In this document: positions 8,409 to 18,193 of the stretch, in pieces
How positions within the stretch are numbered: position 1 is the stretch's first letter
Layout: each line of letters starts with the position of its first letter
Origin: Acidobacteriota bacterium
GTDB taxonomy: Bacteria; Acidobacteriota; Terriglobia; Terriglobales; Acidobacteriaceae
Length of the DNA stretch: 64,000 nucleotides
Reading direction: 5' to 3'
Assembly: GCA_021792135.1 (NCBI GenBank)
Contig: JAJYVF010000007.1
Location: 108,029 to 172,028 of the forward strand
Made by a program: the position numbers and the translations under genes
Notes under the pieces: generated by a model
The model's input: only the letters and a program-made list of their open reading frames with translations
Told to the model about the DNA's origin: nothing
Databases searched by the model: none

Positions 8409-9854
8409 TCAGCTCGCGGATGCGATGGTGGAAGCGACCAGCGCCCATTCCCCGCCGGTATTCAACAATAGCCCGTGGACCCGCAGGGTTGATCCGGCTG
8501 CGATGGCTGCATCGTCTTCGACATTCGTTCCGGACTGCTGGTACACGGTAATCTCTGTAGCCCCTGTCAGGGCCGTAAAGGCGCAATCGGCGGGAATCGT
8601 GAGAATGAATGAGGTTACCGTTCCCGGATTGATCGCGACGGGCGCCGTTCCGCGGAAGCCCTGTTCCCGAAGACGGAGCGTTGAGGCCGTGATCGTTCCA
8701 CAGGCTGGATCACAGGAAGGGTTGGGCACCAGCGCATCATCGCTGAAGGGCAGCACACTCTGCCCCGCGAAGATATGGCTGGCATCAAACGAAGGCGCAA
8801 ACGGCAGACCGTCGAGGCTGACTCTGTCTGTGTCCATTTCATAGGTTGTCTTGTCGGTCAGCGCAACGGTGATAGTCTTTGACAGATAATCGGTGTTCAC
8901 ACTTGCGCCTGCACCGTTCTGCATCACGATCGTGAGTTCCGTTGCAGGCTGCCCGATAACAGAAGTGACAATGCCGCCCCCCATGGCTCCGACCGCACCC
9001 ATCATCGCTCTCACACGCGTGGCAAGCAGCGTGCCATCGGACTGGATGGTCGCCGTCACCAGCACGCCCATACCCGTGGCGACCTGCGACATCTTACTGA
9101 TTTTTCCCTGGAACCGTGTCTCCGTCGTAGTTCTGAACGTAAAGCTATTGGCTGCCTGAAGCGGAGTCACGCTGAAGGACGAGGTCGACGTGCTGCTGAC
9201 GATGCCCATCATCTGGTACACGCCCCCAAAGCGTGCATCGACCCGGTCGCCGCTTCCATTGGCGCTGTTCAGCGCGCCTGCCATGAGGTGGAACTGCGGC
9301 GTGAGCTGGAAAGCCCCGGAAGGATTGGTGAGCGAATGCTCGAGATCCAGATCGAAGTTCAACGCCACCGGCGTTGCACCGACGCTGACACCTGGACTGA
9401 ATGGAATGTTCACATCGATGGGGCCATTGATCGTCTTCTCCACCGGCTTCTTTGTGACCGGATCGATATAGGTGAAGTTACACGACGTCACCGTGAGGTG
9501 TGCGCTCCCATACGTCCCCTGAGGAACCGATGCGATTGCCACCGGCTCCATGGTTCCGAGGCGGTGTATCATCTCTACCGGCATCGGCGCGGCTGAGGTC
9601 ACCCCAACAGATGTTCCCGCTGAGTCCTTCAGGCTCATGGACGACACGTTCATGGAGAAGGCGAGGAGCCAGTCCGCGGGCGCATCCCCCATATTCACCT
9701 GAACGGTTGTGCCGGCCGCTGGTGATGGACCCGGGGCCGCACTGCCACTACCGCAGCCTGCCAGGACGGCCAGCGCCAGGCCCCCGGCCAGTATGCTGAC
9801 GGCATGGAACGTTACCAGGCTATAAGGGCGCGAACGTGACGCTGACCAAGTCAT
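8409..9854 (-). CDS. Lipoprotein with DUF4382-like domain
   Basis: A 481-residue predicted lipoprotein. A hydrophobic signal ends in a lipobox, LAVLAGC (cysteine at about residue 34), followed by the Gly/Ser/Pro-rich linker usual after lipidation. Residues about 50-185 (NMGDAPADWLLAFSMNVSSM, then the IHRLGTMEPVAIASVPQGTY segment) resemble DUF4382, a beta-sandwich domain common in acidobacterial and Bacteroidetes lipoproteins with no known activity. The rest consists of beta-rich segments alternating Ser/Thr and hydrophobic residues, reminiscent of DUF5666. ATG at 9854 has a GGAGA ribosome site. It stands alone, with a long non-coding stretch upstream and a strong hairpin downstream. Its function is unknown; a surface or periplasmic binding role is only a guess. 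Confidence 0.72.
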   Translation of the reverse strand: MTWSASRSRPYSLVTFHAVSILAGGLALAVLAGCGSGSAAPGPSPAAGTTVQVNMGDAPADWLLAFSMNVSSMSLKDSAGTSVGVTSAAPMPVEMIHRLGTMEPVAIASVPQGTYGSAHLTVTSCNFTYIDPVTKKPVEKTINGPIDVNIPFSPGVSVGATPVALNFDLDLEHSLTNPSGAFQLTPQFHLMAGALNSANGSGDRVDARFGGVYQMMGIVSSTSTSSFSVTPLQAANSFTFRTTTETRFQGKISKMSQVATGMGVLVTATIQSDGTLLATRVRAMMGAVGAMGGGIVTSVIGQPATELTIVMQNGAGASVNTDYLSKTITVALTDKTTYEMDTDRVSLDGLPFAPSFDASHIFAGQSVLPFSDDALVPNPSCDPACGTITASTLRLREQGFRGTAPVAINPGTVTSFILTIPADCAFTALTGATEITVYQQSGTNVEDDAAIAAGSTLRVHGLLLNTGGEWALVASTIASAS

Positions 9855-10547
9855 ATGATTCTCCTTCTCACATGGGGAACGCTACTGCTGGTTTCCAACG
9901 ACCACGGCGTGGCTCCCGGTGTGTTGCCGCTTCGCGGCCGCATCCACGTCATTGCGGCACCCCTGTGTGACAACCACCCCGCTTTCGGCTGTTATCGCAC
10001 CACGCATTCCTGATGCCACAGCGGCCCCAGGACGAGCCTGTGCGCGGTGATTCAGCACTCACCGGCACGGAAGCAATCCAACGAAGTGTCCCGGCCTGCT
10101 GCATAAGCGAATGCGCTGCAGTACTCTTCTCGGTGATCCATCCCCCCGCGAAGACACCTGGGGCATCGCTCCAGGATCCTCCTCATGATGGGCAATGACC
10201 TGACGGAGATCGGAGAACGACGTCTGACAATTTGGACGCCGTAGGAACTTTCGTCGCAAAGTCAGGCGCCGACGATTGAGATGACTGCTTCCGAATCGGC
10301 GGTCTGCTCAGACAACCAGCAGGCAGGTTCAGCGATCAGGACAGATCACCCCGCAATGGTTTGGGGGACGGTCAGACTTCTTGCGACAGCGGCACCAGAA
10401 ACCTCTGCAGGAGGGAAATCGAGCTTTGAATGTCTCGGGAGACCGCAGTCGGGGAGCGGCCTGTTTTCGCTGGCTGCTCGAAGGGCCGGCATCGCATCGT
10501 GCATGTGCATCGCCGATGCCAACAGACAGGAAGCCGGGTCTGTTTCC
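9855..10547. other. Gene-free stretch between the lipoprotein gene and tRNA-Val
   Basis: About 690 bases with no reading frame that looks coding. The short frames there are rich in arginine, proline and serine and have no ribosome sites. The stretch must hold the lipoprotein promoter near its left end. I could not identify a terminator, a repeat or an attachment site for the tRNA. Confidence 0.5.
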
Positions 10548-10624
10548 TGGTGGGCAGTGCAGGGCTCGAACCTGCGACCTCCTGCTTGTAAGGCAGGCGC
10601 TCTGACCAGCTGAGCTAACCGCCC
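10548..10624 (-). tRNA. tRNA-Val (anticodon UAC), CCA encoded
   Basis: Read on the minus strand, the acceptor arm GGGCGGT (from 10624) pairs with ACTGCCC (10558-10552) with one G-U pair. The D stem is GCTC/GAGC, the anticodon stem CCTGC/GCAGG with loop CTTACAA, so the anticodon is TAC and reads GUA valine codons. The T arm is GCAGG-TTCGAGC-CCTGC. The discriminator base is A and CCA is encoded at 10550-10548. All arms are intact. Confidence 0.95.
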
Positions 10625-10693
10625 CAACCCGGCTGCAGCCGCCGCTGTTTCACAGCGAGGAGGAACCCGCGGCAGCAACTGCTCTGCATTCTA

Positions 10694-11353
10694 TCAGTCA
10701 TTCGATGCGGCCTTGGCGAGCAGCGACGTAACCTCAGCATCGCTGGTCGGCTCGAAATCGCGGTAGAACTCGCCCACCGCGTGGAAGAGCAGCGGCGTTT
10801 CCAGGCAAAGCACGGAGTCGGCTTCGCGCTCCAGGTCGTCGCAGGCACTCCTCGATGCTACCGGAACGGCAACAATAATCCGCCCGGCACGCGGCCGGAG
10901 CGCGCGCACGGCGGCCATCATGGTCGAGCCGGTCGCCAGCCCGTCATCGACGAGAATAATGGTCTTTCCCTCTACGGCCAGCGCCGGTCGACCGGCGCGA
11001 TAGGCGGCCTCGCGCCGCGCGATCTCCAGCTTTTCGCGGGCGACGACAGCATCAATCTCCTCCTGATGGATACGGAAGGCCTGGACGACGGACTCGTTGA
11101 TATACACCAGGCCGCCGCTGGCGACCGCCCCCATGGCGAGCTCCGCCTCGCCTGGAACGCCGAGCTTGCGCACCACGAAGACGTCGAGGGGGAGACGCAG
11201 TTCGCGGGCAACCTCAAAGCCTACGGGGACGCCACCCCGCGGTACCGCCAGAACAACAGCGCCATCCACATCCGTCGCATCGCGCAGCGCCCGCGCGAGC
11301 GCCACACCGGCCTGGCGACGATCCTGAAAAATCATTCCGGTTCTCTGCCGCAT
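10694..11353 (-). CDS. Phosphoribosyltransferase-family protein
   Basis: With ATG at 11353 (GGAAAGG just upstream) the protein has 219 residues. It has a type I phosphoribosyltransferase fold: VVLAVPRGGVPVGFEVAREL near the N-terminus and the PRPP-binding loop IILVDDGLATGSTM near residues 135-148. The family uses 5-phosphoribosyl-1-pyrophosphate. This subgroup (COG1926-like) is widespread, has no firmly assigned substrate and often occurs fused or next to hydrolases. The open frame continues upstream to 11449, but that extension is basic and low in hydrophobic residues, so the shorter start is preferred. It follows tRNA-Val by 70 bases and is divergent from the APC permease; the context gives no clear clue to its substrate. 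Confidence 0.85.
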   Translation of the reverse strand: MRQRTGMIFQDRRQAGVALARALRDATDVDGAVVLAVPRGGVPVGFEVARELRLPLDVFVVRKLGVPGEAELAMGAVASGGLVYINESVVQAFRIHQEEIDAVVAREKLEIARREAAYRAGRPALAVEGKTIILVDDGLATGSTMMAAVRALRPRAGRIIVAVPVASRSACDDLEREADSVLCLETPLLFHAVGEFYRDFEPTSDAEVTSLLAKAASND

Positions 11354-11879
11354 GCCCTTTCCACCCTCTCCCGCGTGGAACTTTCCTCGCCGCCGCGCGT
11401 ATTCTACCCCAGTCCGATCAGCACGTTCGCACCCGATTTTTATGGGCACAACAACCGCCCAAATCGCCGCATCCCCCGGGCCCGCAGGACACGTTTCGCC
11501 GCTTCCTGCAGATCTGTCTCAGCACGACCGCGCTCGAGCTGGCCATCCGGACCGCCGGCGATGTGCTCGCTTCGGCGCGCCGGATACGGTATCTTCCGGG
11601 TTGAGATACACTACCGCATCGGCGGGCGCATCCTGCCTTCGGCTTCGTCGATCGGCCTCCGATGGTCGCCGTGCAGGCACAGCTTATGCAAATCCTCTCG
11701 GCTACTGCGACCCTATGCGGTCGCTTCGGCTGTTCCCGGCGATGTCCGGGGCGGTGAGGATGTTCCTGACCGGCGGGCTGGCTGCGATTTCCGTGCGGTT
11801 GCCGGGCGCCTCGATGCCTCGCCCGCCATGCCCTAGAAACACAGGCCCATCTATCTTTGCCGTGGCATAAAGGCCAGCC
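11354..11879. other. Gene-free stretch between divergent genes
   Basis: This stretch of about 530 bases separates the phosphoribosyltransferase from the APC permease and should hold both promoters. Several frames are open because of the high G+C, but none has a ribosome site, a recognisable motif or coding-like amino acid composition. No clear promoter hexamers or palindromes were found. Confidence 0.4.
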
Positions 11880-13349
11880 TTGCGGCAGACTGGAAAGACG
11901 TCGGGTCCTACCACTGACCCCGGAGGTCCACGGCTTCTGGACATCGCGCCCGCCCGAACTGACGCAAGCACCACAGCACACACCGCGCTCGATCTGCCGC
12001 GCGTCCTGAACGTCTCCCATGCCACGGCCATCGTCGTGGGCACCATCATCGGCAGCGGCATCTTTCTCGTACCCCAGGAGATGATGCGCGCCACCGGCTC
12101 CTCCGGGCTTGTCTATCTTGCCTGGATCGCCGGGGGGGTGCTCTCGCTCTTCGGCGCCATGACCTATGCCGAGCTGAGCACGCTGCTTCCCTACGCCGGC
12201 GGCGAGTACGTCTATATCCGCGGCGCCTACGGCGACCTGCCTGCGTTCCTTTATATGTGGACGTGGTTCGCGGTCGCCAAGCCGGCATCCATCGCCAGCG
12301 TCACCACCGGTCTGGCGCGCGTGCTGGCCATTTTCCCCGCGCTGCGCTGGCTCGATGCGACAGTCTTCCGGGTGCCGTTTCCTCTTCTCTGGTCGCAGGT
12401 CTTTGCCATCGCCGCGACGTGGCTCATCACCGGCCTCAATTACCTCGGCATCCGCAAGGCGGGAGATTTCCAGCTCGTCTTCACGTGGCTCAAGGGCGTG
12501 CTCATTTTGGCCATTGCCGGATTCTGTTTCGCTTCGCCCGCCGGCCACTGGGGGAACTTTGCGACCAGCTTCGCCGGGGCGCATGGGGGGTTCTCCGGAT
12601 TCATGATCGCCCTCATTGCCGCGCTGTGGGCCTACGACGGCTGGAATGACCTGACCATGGTGGCCGGAGAGGTACGGCATCCGGAGCGCAGCCTGCCCAT
12701 CGCGCTGCTTGCGGGCCTCGGGATCGTAGGGATTCTCTACATGGCAACGAATGCGGCTATCCAGTACATCCTGCCGGCCGCGCAGATCGCCGCTTCGCCG
12801 CGTCCCGCAGTCGAGGCGCTGGCGACCATCACCGGGCCCTGGGGAGCCGGTTTCGTCTCCATTGCCATGGCCGTGAGCATCGTGGTCACGCTGAACGGAA
12901 CGATTATGTCCGGAGCACGCGTGCCGTACGCCGCCGCCCGCGACGGCCTGTTCTTCCGGCGCCTCGCAGATGTTCACCCTCGATTTGTCAGCCCTTCCGC
13001 CTCGCTCGTCGTCCAGGGGCTGCTCACGACGGTGCTGCTGCTGGCGGTGGGGCGTTTCCAGCAGCTTTTCGAGCTGGCGATCTTCGCGGAGTGGCTCTTC
13101 TATATGGTCACCGCCACCACCATCTTCTTCTATCGCACGCGCGTGGAGCCTTCGCGGGTGAACCCAACACCCATGTACCGCGTGTGGGGCTACCCCGTGG
13201 TGCCGGCGCTGTTCATCGCCTGCGCCGCGGTGCTGCTGGTGTATTCCTATGCGGAGAACCTGAGGAACTCGCTGATTGGCACAGCCATCATCCTGCTCGG
13301 AGTTCCGCTCTTTGCAGCGTTTCGCATGCGGGCCGGCCAGCGGGTCTAA
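11880..13349 (+). CDS. APC-superfamily amino acid permease
   Basis: A 489-residue membrane protein with about twelve hydrophobic segments. The first carries the APC signature ATAIVVGTIIGSGIFLVPQE (residues about 49-68), where the GSG break forms part of the substrate site. Other family marks are YAELSTLLPYAGGEYVYIRG in segment 3 and the AALWAYDGWNDLTMVAGEVR stretch of segment 6. It resembles the LAT/SteT-type exchangers that move neutral amino acids across the inner membrane. The assigned start is TTG at 11880; the conserved part begins near residue 38, so a later start near 11937 after a GGAGG motif is possible. It is transcribed alone and ends just before a hairpin. The substrate cannot be told from the sequence. 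Confidence 0.87.
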   Translation: MRQTGKTSGPTTDPGGPRLLDIAPARTDASTTAHTALDLPRVLNVSHATAIVVGTIIGSGIFLVPQEMMRATGSSGLVYLAWIAGGVLSLFGAMTYAELSTLLPYAGGEYVYIRGAYGDLPAFLYMWTWFAVAKPASIASVTTGLARVLAIFPALRWLDATVFRVPFPLLWSQVFAIAATWLITGLNYLGIRKAGDFQLVFTWLKGVLILAIAGFCFASPAGHWGNFATSFAGAHGGFSGFMIALIAALWAYDGWNDLTMVAGEVRHPERSLPIALLAGLGIVGILYMATNAAIQYILPAAQIAASPRPAVEALATITGPWGAGFVSIAMAVSIVVTLNGTIMSGARVPYAAARDGLFFRRLADVHPRFVSPSASLVVQGLLTTVLLLAVGRFQQLFELAIFAEWLFYMVTATTIFFYRTRVEPSRVNPTPMYRVWGYPVVPALFIACAAVLLVYSYAENLRNSLIGTAIILLGVPLFAAFRMRAGQRV

Positions 13350-13355
13350 GAAGAA

Positions 13356-13376
13356 GCCCCGCCTTGCAGGCGAGGC
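13356..13376. terminator. Stem-loop between convergent genes
   Basis: GCCCCGCCT (13356-13364), loop TGC and AGGCGAGGC (13368-13376) form a nine-pair stem with one C-A mismatch. It lies seven bases after the permease stop and beyond the 3' end of the minus-strand small gene. Read on the minus strand the stem is followed by a pyrimidine run (CTTCTTCTT), which fits a terminator for that strand. Confidence 0.45.
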
Positions 13377-13445
13377 CCCGGTTCATCCGCTGCGCATCAA
13401 CCCTGCTGCGGCGGGCGCTCTTCCTTCGGCAGCTTCTTCTCCTTC

Positions 13446-13643
13446 TTATTCTTCGGCGGAGGAGTCCTGGTGGGGCGGAGGATGAGGCTGCCGCTGGATA
13501 TTGTGCTCTTCGATTGCAGACTGCCGCCGGAATGCTGCCCTGACGGCCTCCTGCAGATTGCTTCTCCCCGGATCGGCGAGGGAGTTGAGCGGGTTGTGGC
13601 TCAGGCAAAGAACGCTTCCCCGGATTTCAAAGGTCGTGCGCAT
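13446..13643 (-). CDS. Small hypothetical protein (about 65 residues)
   Basis: Starting at ATG 13643 the product is 65 residues: RTTFEIRGSVLCLSHNPLN near the start, then SNLQEAVRAAFRRQSAIEE and a His/Pro/Gln-rich tail. The first 45 residues have mixed, protein-like composition, and I believe similar short proteins occur in related acidobacteria, but I cannot name a family. It follows uvrB on the same strand after about 90 bases. A second minus-strand frame overlapping the end continues as a lysine-rich tail (PPPKNKKEKKLPKEERPPQQ) to a stop at 13397, so the gene may be frameshifted or end differently. No convincing ribosome site precedes this ATG; a TTG start at 13688 is the alternative. Confidence 0.42.
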   Translation of the reverse strand: MRTTFEIRGSVLCLSHNPLNSLADPGRSNLQEAVRAAFRRQSAIEEHNIQRQPHPPPHQDSSAEE

Positions 13644-13732
13644 CAGCTTGCCGCTGCCGACAGGAGGCGGAGACCTTTCCTCGCGCAAAAGCCCCTTTAT
13701 AGAATTCGATTGCTGGCGGGCCGATGCTGCTC

Positions 13733-15721
<1,989 letters not shown>

Positions 15722-16047
15722 AGCTCCATTCTAGGAGATCCGTCGGCTGGCTTCTGGTACTGTGCTTCGCCGTGTGGTGCCGCTCCCGCCGATCCTGACC
15801 GTGACGGCGGCTCGCCCGGTTCCCGACATGCTGCTTCCCCCACTGCAGCGCCCAGCGTCTTCATCTCCCGATGGGCGGGCGCCTTCCTCCGCTGCGACCA
15901 TGCACGAGCACTGAGCGCAGCTACCCCGTCGACAGCGCCCTCCGGCGCGTCAGGAGCAGTTCCTCTCTTCGCCGTCGCAACCAGCAGGAGGCGACGGCTC
16001 TTCCTGCCCGACAGGGCTTTCGTAACACCCGCTCTGCCGGGGGATCT
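15722..16047. other. Gene-free stretch between the subtilase stop and uvrB
   Basis: About 325 bases on the 5' side of uvrB. No frame has coding-like composition. It should hold the uvrB promoter and the end of the sigma/CHAT/subtilase transcript. I see no strong terminator hairpin. Confidence 0.4.
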
Positions 16048-17388
16048 CTAGTTGTCGCCGGCAGAGGCTGCCTGCAATGCCTGGTCTATATCGAGGCGCC
16101 CGTTTCCGATGAGGGCGGAGATTGGCGCGGCATGAGAGAGATGGGACTCCATGGCGTCCCATCCGTTCTGTCCGAGGTACTGATAGAGCAAAGCGACGGA
16201 GCCGGCGACAAAGGGAGTGCTGAAGGATGTGCCGGAGACCTCGGCGTAGTTATTGCCGGGGTAGGTGGTGATGATGTTCTCTCCGGGCGCGGCGATGAAG
16301 ACGCCATCGCCGTAGTTGGTGAATTTGCTGACAGTGTCCTGGAGCGAGGTGGAGGCGATACCCATGACCTGGTCGAGGCTTGCGGGGTTGGGGAGCTGAC
16401 CGAGGCCGCTGTTACCGGCGGCGGCGACACAGATGGACCCCGCGTTGTTGGCGTATTGGACGGCATCGAGGAGTTCTTCAGACGGCTGGAGGAGGGTGAA
16501 ACTCATGTTGATGACCTGCGCGCCGTGGTTGGCGGCGTAGTAGATGGCACGCAGAATGTCGGAGAGCTGAGCGGTACCGCGGGCGGTGAATGCCTTGAGG
16601 GGCATGATCTCAGCGTCAGGCGCAACGAGGTGAATGATCCCGGCGACCATGGTGCCATGCCCGAACTCGGCCGGGATTTGGCCGTCGAGGATGACGCCTG
16701 TGGATTGATCGAGAAGCGCGCCCGTGGACTGGTCGAGGATGACGCCCGTCGACTGATTGAGAAGCGCCAGATCGGTTTTAGTCGCAGGGTCCGTGCTGGA
16801 TGCCTGCAGAGCGCGCTGCGCGTTGGGACCGAGTTCAGACCAGTCGCTGGCCATTCCGCGGGTGTTGTGGATGAAGTCGTAGCCGCTAACGAGAGAGGAG
16901 GCAAGCGCGGTATCTGCAGGGTCGACGCCGGTATCAATAACGGCAACCGTGCCTGCGCCGGTAACCTTGAATGCGGACCGCGCGGTCCAAAGTCTGATGA
17001 TCTGAGTGGCGGGCTGGTTCAGGTAGCTCGCGAGCACATTTGCACCCGCGTAGGGAGCGGCACCGGCGGAGGGCAACCGATCAAGGATCACGGCTGTGGA
17101 CTGATCCAACTCGGGGATGCTGGTGGACTGGTCTGGCTCTATGTCCGTGACGTCTGCGTCGGAGCTCACATCCGACTCGACCTGGGCGATTGACTCGGAG
17201 GGTGGACCGGTGACGAGGTAGACAGATCCTGCAGAGTCGAGAGGCTCGACGACCGAGAGGTTGTGGCGGGCCGCAATGGTGGATACAGTCCCTGCGGATG
17301 CGGGACGCAGGATGTAGGGCGTTTGGGCCTGAGCGATCGAACCAACGGTAAGTGAGACGAGGAACGCGGAGAGCGCGGACAACTTCAT
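16048..17388 (-). CDS. Secreted subtilisin-like serine protease (S8) with QST octapeptide repeats
   Basis: With ATG at 17388 (GGAGGAG eight bases upstream) the protein has 446 residues. Residues 1-22 are a signal peptide ending in AQA. Residues about 24-90 look like an inhibitor_I9-type propeptide. The catalytic triad is intact: Asp152 (VAVIDTGVD), His244 (FGHGTMVAG) and Ser388 (SGTSFSTP), with oxyanion Asn326 (AAAGNSG). It should therefore be an active secreted or periplasmic endopeptidase. Between the Asp and His motifs sits an insertion with three tandem octapeptides (NQSTGVIL, DQSTGALL, DQSTGVIL at 211-234), and two related DQST units lie at 86-98. It follows the anti-sigma gene after 105 bases in the same direction and is the last gene of the sigma/CHAT unit. 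Confidence 0.9.
   Translation of the reverse strand: MKLSALSAFLVSLTVGSIAQAQTPYILRPASAGTVSTIAARHNLSVVEPLDSAGSVYLVTGPPSESIAQVESDVSSDADVTDIEPDQSTSIPELDQSTAVILDRLPSAGAAPYAGANVLASYLNQPATQIIRLWTARSAFKVTGAGTVAVIDTGVDPADTALASSLVSGYDFIHNTRGMASDWSELGPNAQRALQASSTDPATKTDLALLNQSTGVILDQSTGALLDQSTGVILDGQIPAEFGHGTMVAGIIHLVAPDAEIMPLKAFTARGTAQLSDILRAIYYAANHGAQVINMSFTLLQPSEELLDAVQYANNAGSICVAAAGNSGLGQLPNPASLDQVMGIASTSLQDTVSKFTNYGDGVFIAAPGENIITTYPGNNYAEVSGTSFSTPFVAGSVALLYQYLGQNGWDAMESHLSHAAPISALIGNGRLDIDQALQAASAGDN
16687..16758 (-). repeat. Three tandem 24-base coding repeats in the subtilase gene
   Basis: Three consecutive 24-base units encode NQSTGVIL, DQSTGALL and DQSTGVIL (subtilase residues 211-234). The units differ by a few base changes. 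The repeat lies between the catalytic Asp and His, where subtilases commonly carry surface-loop insertions. Two further single copies of the DQST motif are in the N-terminal part of the same protein. Confidence 0.85.
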
Positions 17389-17493
17389 GGATGACTCCTC
17401 CGAATCCGGGGTGCCTGGAACCGGTAAAAAGAACCGAAACCCGCAGATCGAACCCATGCAGACATTTCCTCGCACAGGAGACCTGCGGAACCA

Positions 17494-18087
17494 CTAGCCT
17501 TGAACATGATCCTGAGACCCAATGTGAAGACGCAGAGAACTCTGCGGCGCATACTTCAGCGTGAACTCTCCGAACTGGTTGGCAACGGTTTGGGCAACTA
17601 CGCCATTGGCTGACGAAAGCGTGACGGGAATTTGAGCGATATGCTGGTCGGAATCAGCGGGGTCGTGAATCTGCCCAATCATGGAGATGGCCGGCACCCC
17701 TCGCTCATGTTCGAGGCGTACATCGATCGCGAACCCGTCGGCCTCATAGAGGAGATGGCGCACGTCGAGGCGCTGCTCCGACCGAACACCCTGAAGCGCC
17801 GGCTGAGCAAAGCTATCAAAGACGAGGCGCGCCAGCAGCCCGCGATGCACCTGAACCCGATCCATCCCGCGGAGGGCGAAGATGGCCCGAGCGTTGTGGA
17901 CGACCTGCGCAGGGACTTCGATGGTTCTTTCGTTGGCTGCGGCGGCGAGTGTTTTGGATAACCATCCGACGGTAGCACTGCAGCTTTCGCATTGCTGCCA
18001 GTGCGACTCCAAGGCAACAGCTCGATCTCCATCGGAAAAACCGCGCAAATGATCGAGCCATTCGGTGATGTTGTAGTGTCTTTGCAC
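17494..18087 (-). CDS. Soluble zinc-finger anti-sigma factor with C-terminal beta domain
   Basis: A 197-residue protein starting at GTG 18087, with GAGGT about ten bases upstream. Residues 29-36 (HWQQCESC) give the HX3CX2C motif of ZAS anti-sigma factors (zf-HC2), which clamp ECF sigma factors and block their binding to RNA polymerase. Unlike most ZAS proteins it has no membrane segment; the remainder is soluble. The last 70 residues (from about GQIHDPADSDQH, then VAQTVANQFGEFTLKY) resemble a carboxypeptidase-regulatory-like beta sandwich. It sits 106 bases after the TPR-CHAT gene and before the subtilase, in an operon with an ECF sigma factor, so that sigma factor is its likely partner. The pairing and any cleavage by the CHAT protease are inference. 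Confidence 0.72.
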   Translation of the reverse strand: MQRHYNITEWLDHLRGFSDGDRAVALESHWQQCESCSATVGWLSKTLAAAANERTIEVPAQVVHNARAIFALRGMDRVQVHRGLLARLVFDSFAQPALQGVRSEQRLDVRHLLYEADGFAIDVRLEHERGVPAISMIGQIHDPADSDQHIAQIPVTLSSANGVVAQTVANQFGEFTLKYAPQSSLRLHIGSQDHVQG

Positions 18088-18193
18088 CTTTGGTTTACCT
18101 CAATTCCTCAAAATGGGCCTGCTGGGACTGACCTCTTCCACAATCAGGTGGGGACGAACCATGGGGAAAAAATATAGAGCGGATGAAACAATT

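Noticed and set aside
10281..10613. Plus-strand frame ending in GSNLRPPACKAGALTS
   Set aside because: This peptide is the well-known false translation of a tRNA gene's opposite strand; the tRNA-Val explains it.
10548..10624. tRNA-Val as an integration site for a genomic island
   Set aside because: No integrase gene and no repeated 3' end of the tRNA were found nearby.
11418..12977. A 519-residue open frame on the minus strand, antisense to the APC permease
   Set aside because: It is rich in Arg, Gly, Pro and Asp, has no motif and covers a clear permease on the other strand; it is a high-G+C shadow frame.
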